A DNA stretch of 7,480 nucleotides, taken from assembly GCA_003228395.1 (NCBI GenBank), contig QIDJ01000366.1:1-7480 (forward strand), in the 5' to 3' direction. The DNA comes from Flammeovirgaceae bacterium (GTDB lineage: Bacteria; Bacteroidota; Bacteroidia; Cytophagales; Cyclobacteriaceae). The notes beneath the pieces are model-generated. The model searched no databases. It was given only the letters and a program-made list of their open reading frames with translations, and had not been told where the DNA came from. Below are positions 1 through 6,258 of this stretch, one piece after another (the first letter of the stretch is position 1; each line of letters opens with the position of its first letter). The position numbers were made by a program, and so were the translations under genes.

Positions 1-113
1 TGTGATTCGTCTTCGTTTGGATTTCAGCAAATATTTTAATAATTTCTGGCCTTTTAAAAATCATAGAATTTTTATTTTAATAGACTCTGAAACACTTATA
101 AATCGTATCAACT

Positions 114-1472
114 ATGGCTATAAAGAACGTAATTATATTGGGTGCGGCAGGACGTGATTTTCATAATTTTAATACATGCTACAAGCAAAATCCGGATTTC
201 CGGGTAGTGGCCTTTACAGCAACCCAGATACCGGATATTGATGGCCGAAAATATCCACCTGAGCTTGCGGGCGATCTTTATCCTGATGGGATCCCCATTT
301 ATGGCGAAGAAGAGCTGCCGCACCTCATACATGAACTGGAGGTGGATGATTGCGTTTTTTCTTACAGCGATCAATCGTATGGCCATGTAATGAATATCAG
401 CGCCATAGTAAATGCAGAAGGAGCCAATTTTGTGTTGCTGGGCACAAAGGATACCATGATCACAAGTACCAAACCGGTGGTATCGGTTTGTGCGGTAAGA
501 ACCGGATGTGGTAAAAGTCAGACCTCGCGCAAAGTAGTTGAGATTCTGATGCAAAAAGGACTTAAGGTGATCGCCATACGGCATCCTATGCCGTATGGCA
601 ACCTTGTGGACCAAAAGGTACAGCGTTTTGCAGCGCTTTCGGACCTTGAAAAACACAAATGTACCATTGAAGAAATGGAGGAATATGAACCCCATATTGT
701 GCGTGGCAATGTCATCTACTCCGGGAATGATTATGAAGCTATCGTACGTGCCGCCGAGAACGACCCTGATGGTTGTGATGTGATTGTGTGGGACGGCGGG
801 AACAATGATTTTTCATTTTACATGTCTGATCTGCAGATTACCGTTACTGATCCTCACCGGCCGGGCCATGAGGTAAGCTATTATCCGGGAGAAGTGAACC
901 TGCGGCTTGCGGATGTGGTGGTGATAAACAAAATGGATAGCTCTTCACCTGAAAATATTCAGATTGTTCGTGAAAATATTGAACGAATAGCGCCCGATGC
1001 AATAGTTGTGGATGCTGCATCGCCGCTGAAAGTGGATGATCCTGATGTGATCAGGGGAAAACGGATACTGGCCGTTGAAGACGGGCCCACGCTTACACAT
1101 GGAGGAATGAAACTTGGAGCTGCAACAGTTGCAGCACAAAAATACGGGGCAACACAACTTGTAGATCCCAGGCCGTTTCTTGTTGGTAAACTTAAAGAAA
1201 CCTTTTCCAAATATCCGGGCATTGGCACGCTGCTGCCGGCTATGGGTTATAGCGAACAGCAATTGCAGGATCTCGAAGCTACAATCAACAGTTCTGATGC
1301 AGAAGGGGTGGTGATTGGTACGCCCATTGACCTGAGCCGGGTGATCACTATTAATAAACCTGTCACCCGGGTGCATTATACCTTGCAGGAAATCGGCGAT
1401 CCTAACCTCGGGATGATTCTGGAGGACTTTATTAAGAAACATAGCCTGGTCATGAATAAGGACATCGCATGA
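114..1472 (+). CDS. Cyclic 2,3-diphosphoglycerate synthetase-family P-loop GTPase-like protein
   Basis: The 452-residue protein resembles the family of archaeal cyclic 2,3-diphosphoglycerate synthetase, also known as a predicted GTPase group. In methanogens that enzyme uses ATP to close 2,3-diphosphoglycerate into its cyclic anhydride; what bacterial homologues make is not established, so the name is by family only. Residues 5-110 look like a Rossmann-type domain (NVIILGAAGRDFHNF at 5-19). A Walker A loop follows at 129-137 (RTGCGKSQT, K134/S135), then the motif RHPMPYG at 156-162, a Walker B-like DVIVWDGGN at 222-230, and an NKMD GTPase-type specificity motif at 272-275. There is no signal peptide or membrane segment, so it should be cytoplasmic. 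The ATG at 114 lies at the start of the Rossmann strand and has no Shine-Dalgarno sequence. The acetate-carrier gene follows after 96 bases, and co-transcription is possible. The family call is firm; the reaction is uncertain. Confidence 0.85.
   Translation: MAIKNVIILGAAGRDFHNFNTCYKQNPDFRVVAFTATQIPDIDGRKYPPELAGDLYPDGIPIYGEEELPHLIHELEVDDCVFSYSDQSYGHVMNISAIVNAEGANFVLLGTKDTMITSTKPVVSVCAVRTGCGKSQTSRKVVEILMQKGLKVIAIRHPMPYGNLVDQKVQRFAALSDLEKHKCTIEEMEEYEPHIVRGNVIYSGNDYEAIVRAAENDPDGCDVIVWDGGNNDFSFYMSDLQITVTDPHRPGHEVSYYPGEVNLRLADVVVINKMDSSSPENIQIVRENIERIAPDAIVVDAASPLKVDDPDVIRGKRILAVEDGPTLTHGGMKLGAATVAAQKYGATQLVDPRPFLVGKLKETFSKYPGIGTLLPAMGYSEQQLQDLEATINSSDAEGVVIGTPIDLSRVITINKPVTRVHYTLQEIGDPNLGMILEDFIKKHSLVMNKDIA
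573..599. repeat. Perfect 12-bp inverted repeat with 3-base loop inside the GTPase gene
   Basis: GCCATACGGCAT at 573-584 is followed by CCT and then by its exact reverse complement, ATGCCGTATGGC, at 588-599. The repeat encodes AIRHPMPYG, about 20 residues after the Walker A loop. As RNA it would form an unusually stable hairpin for a coding region. It may be a by-product of codon choice at a conserved protein motif, or it may be an mRNA structure or protein-binding site. The repeat itself is directly visible; any function is unknown. Confidence 0.85.
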
Positions 1473-1568
1473 CGCGATTCCTGATTGAAAGACAACCTGC
1501 TTGTTGCCAGGCTACTCTGATCATAAATCGACATTAATAATAATTTTTTACTATAAATATCAGGGACA

Positions 1569-2195
1569 ATGGAAAGAGAAGCAATCACTTCAATAAAAGA
1601 CACTACGGCCAATCCGGCACCACTCGGTTTGATGGCGTTTGGCATGACTACCGTGCTGTTAAATATTCATAATGCGGGATTTTTTCCATTGGGAACGATG
1701 ATCCTGGCTATGGGTATTTTTTACGGCGGAGTAGCACAGATTATTGCCGGCATTATGGAATGGAAGAAAAATAATACGTTTGGTACACTTGCTTTTACTT
1801 CCTATGGCCTTTTCTGGATGACGCTGGTCGCATTACTTGTATTTCCGAAAATGGGATGGGGTGAAGCGCCGGCAAACAGCGCCATGGTGGCATATCTGGT
1901 AATGTGGGGTCTGTTTACTGCCGGCATGTTTGTAGGCACGCTAAAGCTTAACGGCGCATTGCAATTTATATTCGGTTCGCTGGTAATTTTATTCTTCCTG
2001 CTTGCCATCGGCGATTATACCGGAAGCGCATTGATTAAAAAAATTGCCGGTTATGAAGGGATCATCTGTGGATTTTCTGCCATTTACACTGCTTTTGCAC
2101 AAGTACTGAATGAGATATACGGGCGGACTGTTTTACCAATCTGGCCGGTAAAAGTGAAAGCAGAACCCATATCGCATACGCCGGCTACTGCCTGA
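1569..2195 (+). CDS. satP: Acetate/succinate transporter, SatP (GPR1/FUN34/YaaH) family
   Basis: The 208-residue inner-membrane protein closely resembles E. coli SatP (YaaH), which moves acetate and succinate with protons; related family members form hexameric anion channels. The family signature NPAPLGL is at 15-21, followed by [16 protein letters not shown] at 24-39, [19 protein letters not shown] at 47-65 and FTSYGLFW at 76-83. I count six hydrophobic helices, at about 17-34, 41-61, 72-92, 104-125, 128-147 and 160-182, as expected. The family is about 190-210 residues, so the gene is full length. The ATG leaves a short 14-residue polar tail before the signature, as in E. coli. An AGGGA lies only 2 bases before the ATG, too close for a good Shine-Dalgarno. 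The C-terminal tail after 190 is hydrophilic and probably cytoplasmic. The substrate is inferred from the family. Confidence 0.93.
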   Translation: MEREAITSIKDTTANPAPLGLMAFGMTTVLLNIHNAGFFPLGTMILAMGIFYGGVAQIIAGIMEWKKNNTFGTLAFTSYGLFWMTLVALLVFPKMGWGEAPANSAMVAYLVMWGLFTAGMFVGTLKLNGALQFIFGSLVILFFLLAIGDYTGSALIKKIAGYEGIICGFSAIYTAFAQVLNEIYGRTVLPIWPVKVKAEPISHTPATA

Positions 2196-2222
2196 TTATA
2201 ACGCAAAGAGAAGTCTTAAACT

Positions 2223-2240
2223 TTAGTCAATTCTGACTGG
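2223..2240 (+). terminator. Small hairpin after the acetate transporter gene (possible 3' end)
   Basis: AGTCA and TGACT pair perfectly around the loop ATTC, and two flanking T:G pairs could extend the stem to seven. It begins 28 bases after the stop codon. No T-run follows, so it is not a classical intrinsic terminator; it could be an mRNA 3'-end stabiliser or a chance repeat. Confidence 0.2.
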
Positions 2241-2324
2241 AAATATTAATAACCAGGTCATGAGAATGGAATTTGAGATGTAAAAATAGTTCTAATTTCC
2301 TGTTTACTAAGAATACGAAATCCC

Positions 2325-2347
2325 TCCGGTCTTTCGGACTTTTGTTT
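2325..2347 (+). terminator. Weak intrinsic-terminator-like hairpin with T-rich tail
   Basis: TCCG at 2325-2328 pairs with CGGA at 2335-2338, with one G:T pair inside, followed by CTTTTGTTTT. The stem is short (4-5 pairs) but GC-rich, and the T-rich run is in the right place to end transcription coming from the acetate transporter gene. A free-energy scan would be needed to decide. Confidence 0.3.
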
Positions 2348-2442
2348 TCCAAATTTTGTGTTCCCATTTTGGTCTGATAGCTAAACGGCTTCATTCAGCA
2401 GTTTCTATTTAAATCGGAATAATAGTCATAAAAAAGTCTATA

Positions 2443-2475
2443 TTTAGGGCTACCATTGACAATTCTTTAGGGTTA
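2443..2475 (+). repeat. Operator-like direct repeat TTTAGGGYTA around the symporter promoter
   Basis: TTTAGGGCTA at 2443-2452 recurs as TTTAGGGTTA at 2466-2475, with one mismatch and 23 bases from start to start, about two helical turns. The first copy ends three bases before the -35 hexamer and the second lies in the -35/-10 spacer. Two same-facing sites at such a spacing would suit a regulator that blocks or aids polymerase. No regulator gene is present in the window, so this is inference from position and repetition. Confidence 0.4.
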
Positions 2476-2483
2476 TTTATAAT
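2456..2483 (+). promoter_or_regulatory. Consensus -35/-10 promoter for the symporter-kinase operon
   Basis: TTGACA (2456-2461) and TATAAT (2478-2483) match the classical bacterial housekeeping consensus at all twelve positions, with a 16-base spacer. Transcription would start near 2490, leaving only about 13 bases before the ATG at 2504. Bacteroidota normally use a different promoter form (TTTG near -33, TAnnTTTG near -7), so such a match is unexpected. It could be real, or a fortunate match in AT-rich DNA. It is correctly placed and oriented for the downstream gene. Confidence 0.5.
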
Positions 2484-2503
2484 TCAATCTTAAATACAAG
2501 TAA

Positions 2504-4306
2504 ATGCTTTTACAACAAATTGACTGGATCATAATATTCATTTTTTTTGTTATCGTTTTAACAATTGGATATGTCGCATCCAGAACCGCAGGAAAAAGCA
2601 ATGAAGAATTTTTTCTGGGTGGCCGCGAAATGCCCTGGTGGTTATTGGGAATATCCATGGTAGCTTGTACCTTTTCTGCGGATACACCCAATCTTGTAAC
2701 AGGGTTTGTACGTGAAAACGGTGTATCCAAAAACTGGGCCTGGTGGGCTTTCCTGATCACGGGCATGGTTACTGTATTTATCTACGCCCGCTTATGGCGA
2801 AGATCAAATGTGGTTACCGATCTAGAATTTTATGAGATCCGTTACGGAGGAAAGCTTGCAGCGTTTTTACGTGGCTTCAGATCCATCTACCTGGGGATAT
2901 TCTTCAATACATTAATAATGGCTACCGTGACACTCGCGGCTATTAAGATTGGTGGCATCATGTTGGGATTGGATCCCTGGGTGATCGTTGTTGGTGCATC
3001 TGTTGTAGTGGTTATTTATTCAGCACTTGGTGGGATTAAAGGCGTTGTTTGGGCGGATTTCTTTCAATATGGTATTGCCATGTTTGGGGCTGTTTATGCT
3101 GCGGTGGTTGCTGTAAGACAACCAGAGGTTGGAGGATTAAAAGGATTAATATCAAATCCGGCGATCCAGTCGAAAATTAATGCTATGCCCGACCTTTCAG
3201 ATCCTTCGTTCTGGGTACCACTCCTCCTTATCCCCATTGCCGTTCAATGGTGGGCGGTCTGGTATCCGGGAGCTGAGCCGGGTGGTGGTGGATACATTGC
3301 CCAACGAATGCTTTCAGCCAAAGATGAGAAAAATGCGGTTGGAGCAACCCTGCTATTTAATTTTGCCCACTACGCCCTGAGGCCATGGCCATGGATTATC
3401 GTTGCGTTGGCCTCGTTAGTGATTTATCCTGATCTGGATTCTATTTTAAAAGAATTTCCAAATATTGATCAAACATACCTCAAGGACGATATTGCCTATC
3501 CTGTTATGCTTACCAAGCTTGGAACCGGATGGCGGGGGTTAGTAGTTGCATCCATAATAGCTGCCTACATGTCCACTATTGGCACCCACTTGAATTGGGG
3601 TTCCTCTTACTTTGTAAATGACTTTTATAAAAGATTTGTAAAGCCTGATGCTACCCAAAAGGAAATGGTTGGAATGGGAAGACTCACTACGGTATTGCTG
3701 ATGATTGTAGCAGGTACTTTTGCCCTTACGATTATGGACAATGCGACGCAGGCTTTCAATATTTTACTTTTATCCGGAGCCGGTTCGGGAGCGATATATT
3801 TGCTAAGGTGGTTTTGGTGGAGGATAAATGCGTTTTCAGAGATTACAGCGATGATCGTTGCCACAGTAATGGCAGTAATACTCGTTTTGTTTGTGGATGA
3901 CGCCACCATGGCCACAGGCTACTTGGATGGATTTACGGTAAAACTACTATTAACGGTATCAGTAGTCTCCGTTGCATGGATAGCTGTAACCTTCCTTACG
4001 AAACCTGAGGATGAAAAAACACTTAGAAACTTTTACAGGATAACAAAACCCGGGGGCCCGGGATGGAAAAAAATAATCGAGAAGGCAAGAAAAGATAATG
4101 ACCCCGTTGATGATGGAGGTGCTGAGTGGCAGATGCCAAAACAGTTGCTATTAGTCTTTATAGGTTGTGTTACCATCTATTCATCACTCTTCTCTATTGG
4201 AGGCATCGTATATGGGAACATGATGCAGGCAGGCATTCTGGGTGTTGTTGCAATTGTAGGCACCTTTTTCCTTTTCAAAATATTAAATACCCTCAGGTTG
4301 AATTAA
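2504..4306 (+). CDS. Sodium:solute symporter (SSS/SLC5 family), probable sugar or amino-sugar importer
   Basis: This 600-residue polytopic inner-membrane protein belongs to the Na+-coupled solute symporters, which share the LeuT fold and include vSGLT. The first helix (8-25) is followed by SNEEFFLGGREMPWW at 32-46 and CTFSADTPNLVTG at 55-67, where family members line the substrate path. The GGIKGVVWADFFQYG stretch at 176-190 is typical of the family. AYMSTIGTHLNWGSSY at 354-369 corresponds to the helix whose Ser/Thr residues (S357, T358) usually help bind Na+. A hydrophilic stretch at about 499-545 with KPGGPGW at 515-521 precedes two more helices at about 547-566 and 574-593, giving roughly 13-15 helices. 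Length is within the range of larger Bacteroidota members. There is no Shine-Dalgarno sequence; the ATG begins just before helix 1. Its stop overlaps the ROK kinase start, which points to a carbohydrate substrate; the exact substrate cannot be read from sequence. Confidence 0.92.
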   Translation: MLLQQIDWIIIFIFFVIVLTIGYVASRTAGKSNEEFFLGGREMPWWLLGISMVACTFSADTPNLVTGFVRENGVSKNWAWWAFLITGMVTVFIYARLWRRSNVVTDLEFYEIRYGGKLAAFLRGFRSIYLGIFFNTLIMATVTLAAIKIGGIMLGLDPWVIVVGASVVVVIYSALGGIKGVVWADFFQYGIAMFGAVYAAVVAVRQPEVGGLKGLISNPAIQSKINAMPDLSDPSFWVPLLLIPIAVQWWAVWYPGAEPGGGGYIAQRMLSAKDEKNAVGATLLFNFAHYALRPWPWIIVALASLVIYPDLDSILKEFPNIDQTYLKDDIAYPVMLTKLGTGWRGLVVASIIAAYMSTIGTHLNWGSSYFVNDFYKRFVKPDATQKEMVGMGRLTTVLLMIVAGTFALTIMDNATQAFNILLLSGAGSGAIYLLRWFWWRINAFSEITAMIVATVMAVILVLFVDDATMATGYLDGFTVKLLLTVSVVSVAWIAVTFLTKPEDEKTLRNFYRITKPGGPGWKKIIEKARKDNDPVDDGGAEWQMPKQLLLVFIGCVTIYSSLFSIGGIVYGNMMQAGILGVVAIVGTFFLFKILNTLRLN

Positions 4307-5262
4307 TGGCCATTTCGATAGGTATCGATATCGGTGGTACAGGGACCAAGCTGGGTATTGTTGACGATGATGGCAAAATTCTGATCAAAAAGGAATTTGG
4401 TACCTGGGCCTTCGATGTATTTGAAGAGTATGTAAATGAATTGGCCAGAATAGTCAAAAACATGCTCAGTGGACTTAAAGGAGAGTCTGACCTGCAGGGG
4501 ATTGGTATTGGGTCGCCCATGGGAAAATATGTTGACGGAACTATCAACCATGCCTCAAATCTTCCATGGAAAGGAGTACTTCCTATAGTTAGTTTGTTGC
4601 AAAAGGAGTTCGATGTTCCTGTGATCATCACCAATGATGCCAACACCGCGGCATTAGGTGAAAAAGTATTTGGCGGAGCCAAAGATTTCAATGACTTTGT
4701 GATGGTTACTTTGGGGACCGGATTGGGAAGCGGATTTGTTTCAAATGGAAAGCTGGTATTAGGTTTCCAGGGATTCGCCGGAGAGTTGGGGCATGTGAAT
4801 ATTGGCAGACTGGAAGGAAGGACCTGCGGTTGCGGAAAGAAGGATTGCCTGGAAACCTATGTTTCTGCTACAGGAATAAAAAGGACTATTTTTAGCCTGC
4901 TGGCAAAAAGGCACGTTGAAAGTCGATTCAGAAATGTTTCATTCGATGATCTATCTACTGAAGACATTACACTAGCAGCGGATAATGGAGATAAGATTGC
5001 ACTGGAAGCTTTTGAATTTACGGGTAAGATCCTCGGCAGGAAGCTGGCTGAAGTAGTGATGTTATTTAATCCTGAGGCCATTTTTCTGGCTGGGGGCCTT
5101 TCACTCGCCGGAGACTACATCATCAAACCTATTCGCAAGTACATGGAAAAAGATGTTCTGAATGTTTACAGAAGGAAAGTGCAGTTCAGGTCATCAGAAT
5201 TAGGGAGCGAAGGTGCATCCATACTGGGTGCAGCTTCGCTTGTTAAGGGTGAATTTATCTAA
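4306..5262 (+). CDS. ROK-family sugar kinase (glucokinase-like)
   Basis: The 318-residue cytoplasmic enzyme of the ROK family (repressor, ORF, kinase) probably phosphorylates an imported hexose or N-acetylhexosamine with ATP, most often at C6. The ATP phosphate-binding motif DIGGTGTK is at 8-15, the catalytic Asp is D111 in ITNDANTAALGE, and a second phosphate loop GTGLGSG is at 137-143. The ROK sugar/zinc signature is complete: E160 and H163 in ELGHVNI, then C174, C176 and C181 in CGCGKKDCLE, with E183. There is no N-terminal helix-turn-helix, so it is a kinase and not a repressor. The frame stays open upstream to 4126, but that part overlaps the symporter gene and is not ROK-like. The ATG at 4306 shares its A with the symporter stop (TAATG), indicating translational coupling. 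Glucose, mannose, fructose, GlcNAc and ManNAc kinases all occur in this family, so the substrate is open. Confidence 0.92.
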   Translation: MAISIGIDIGGTGTKLGIVDDDGKILIKKEFGTWAFDVFEEYVNELARIVKNMLSGLKGESDLQGIGIGSPMGKYVDGTINHASNLPWKGVLPIVSLLQKEFDVPVIITNDANTAALGEKVFGGAKDFNDFVMVTLGTGLGSGFVSNGKLVLGFQGFAGELGHVNIGRLEGRTCGCGKKDCLETYVSATGIKRTIFSLLAKRHVESRFRNVSFDDLSTEDITLAADNGDKIALEAFEFTGKILGRKLAEVVMLFNPEAIFLAGGLSLAGDYIIKPIRKYMEKDVLNVYRRKVQFRSSELGSEGASILGAASLVKGEFI

Positions 5263-5318
5263 ATCAATCCTATTCCAATCCAATGCAACGATATTCATTT
5301 CCATTCTTTAATATTTAA

Positions 5319-5326
5319 TACTTTTG
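5319..5326 (+). promoter_or_regulatory. Bacteroidota-type -7 promoter element before the nucleotidyltransferase
   Basis: TACTTTTG fits the Bacteroidota -7 consensus TAnnTTTG completely and is followed by C, as is common. Transcription would begin near 5333, giving a leader of about 35 bases to the ATG at 5368. No clear TTTG is seen about 20 bases further upstream, so the -33 part is weak or absent. It implies that the last two genes can be transcribed apart from the symporter-kinase pair. Confidence 0.5.
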
Positions 5327-5367
5327 CGGTTGTTAGAAAATTAAGCTGAATAGGAACAAAATAATCC

Positions 5368-6258
5368 ATGAATCCCAACTTAGTAATTTTAGCTGCGGGT
5401 ATAGGCAGCCGGTATGGCGGACTGAAACAAATTGAGCCGGTCGGGCTATTTAATGAAACCATTATCGATTATTCGGTTTTTGATGCAATCAAGGCTGGTT
5501 TTGGTAAAATCGTATTTGTTGTAAGAGATGAAATTTGCGAAGAGTTCGATGCTTTTATCGGCAGCAAATACAGCCGGCTTGCCGAAATAGAATATGCGAT
5601 TCAGGAGGATCCGGCAAACATAAACCCCGGCAGGAAAAAACCCTGGGGAACCGGCCATGCGGTGCTTTCGGCTTCGGAAAAGACAGATGCCCCGTTTGCC
5701 GTGATCAATGCAGACGACTTTTATGGCAGGGAAGCCTTTGCACAAGCTGCCTCGTTTCTGACCGGTGAAAACAGGAAGGATGCGGACTATGCCATGGTTG
5801 GGTATCCGCTGGGGATAACACTTTCTGATCATGGATCCGTATCCAGGGGGCATTGTGAAGTCGATGAAAACGGGTACCTGACAGGGATCACAGAACTGCC
5901 GGCTATATGGAAAGAAGGCGAGCGGATATGTTGCAAAAACAGGCTGAACAGCAAGAATGAACTTACTCCGGACAGCTTTGTTTCCATGAATTTCTGGTGC
6001 TTTATGCCGCAAGTGTTTTCATATTTCAAGTCAGAATTCGGTTTTTTTCTGGAACAACATGCCCAAAGCGCTTCGGAAGAATTTCTGATCCCTGACATGA
6101 TCAGTAAACTTGTACATGCCGGACACATAACAGTAAAAATACTGGAAACGCCGGGACCTTGGTTTGGAATCACTTACAAGGAAGATAAACCCGGTGTTGT
6201 AAAAGCGCTTAAAGAACTTATTGAATCAAACGTTTATCCTTCTCCTTTATGGAAATGA
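5368..6258 (+). CDS. Sugar nucleotidyltransferase (NDP-sugar pyrophosphorylase-like)
   Basis: The 296-residue cytoplasmic protein has the nucleotidyltransferase fold that joins an NTP with a sugar-1-phosphate to give an NDP-sugar and pyrophosphate. The N-terminal signature LAAGIGSRYGGLKQ at 8-21 holds the glycine-rich loop with R15 and K20. KPWGTGHAVL at 91-100 matches the base-binding GTxHA region, and INADDFYG at 113-120 carries the Asp residues expected to bind the metal. SMNFWCF at 206-212 and PWFGITYKEDK at 264-274 suit the sugar-binding part and C-terminus. It is longer than MurU-type enzymes (about 220 residues) and lacks the acetyltransferase repeat domain of GlmU. The next gene, an anomeric sugar kinase, overlaps its end, so its substrate is probably that kinase's sugar-1-phosphate, perhaps GlcNAc-1-P or GalNAc-1-P with UTP. 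The fold is certain; base and sugar specificity are inferred. Confidence 0.88.
   Translation: MNPNLVILAAGIGSRYGGLKQIEPVGLFNETIIDYSVFDAIKAGFGKIVFVVRDEICEEFDAFIGSKYSRLAEIEYAIQEDPANINPGRKKPWGTGHAVLSASEKTDAPFAVINADDFYGREAFAQAASFLTGENRKDADYAMVGYPLGITLSDHGSVSRGHCEVDENGYLTGITELPAIWKEGERICCKNRLNSKNELTPDSFVSMNFWCFMPQVFSYFKSEFGFFLEQHAQSASEEFLIPDMISKLVHAGHITVKILETPGPWFGITYKEDKPGVVKALKELIESNVYPSPLWK

Larger units (their letters stand above)
2196..2503. other. 308-base intergenic region before the symporter gene
   Basis: No credible gene lies here: stop codons are frequent in all frames. The left part holds two small hairpins (2223-2240 and 2325-2338) that could mark the 3' end of the transporter transcript. 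The middle is low-complexity and T-rich, with nothing I recognise. The right 65 bases hold a direct repeat and a consensus promoter facing the symporter. The region therefore probably separates two transcription units. Confidence 0.6.

Noticed and set aside
16..47. TTTG (16-19) plus TAATTTCT (40-47) as a promoter for the first gene
   Set aside because: The 20-base spacing is right but two of the six fixed -7 positions are wrong; too weak to list as a feature.
108..695. A 195-residue minus-strand open frame covering the start of the first gene
   Set aside because: It mirrors a well-supported + strand gene and has atypical composition with many aromatic, His and Cys residues.
945..1442. A 165-residue minus-strand open frame
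   Set aside because: It is fully antisense to the cyclic-DPG synthetase-like gene, has low-complexity Cys/His/Ile-rich composition and no recognisable motif; a shadow of the real gene.
1499..1514. CCTG...CAGG hairpin after the first gene as a terminator
   Set aside because: The stem is only four pairs, the loop is eight bases, and no T-run follows.
2439..2446. TATATTTA as a Bacteroidota -7 element for the symporter
   Set aside because: It misses the final G of TAnnTTTG and no TTTG lies about 20 bases upstream; the consensus promoter at 2456-2483 fits better.
4049..4062. GC-rich block CCCGGGGGCCCGGG in an otherwise moderate-GC gene, able to form a 5-pair hairpin
   Set aside because: It encodes PGGPG, part of a motif I expect in this symporter subgroup; Pro and Gly codons are GC-rich by necessity, so no separate function is needed.
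4126..4305. A 60-residue N-terminal extension of the ROK kinase in the open frame
   Set aside because: It lies entirely inside the symporter gene in another frame, its residues resemble no ROK domain, and the ATP-binding motif begins a few residues after the ATG at 4306.
5446..6012. A 188-residue minus-strand open frame
   Set aside because: It is antisense to the nucleotidyltransferase, whose motifs are all intact on the + strand; no domain or start context supports it.
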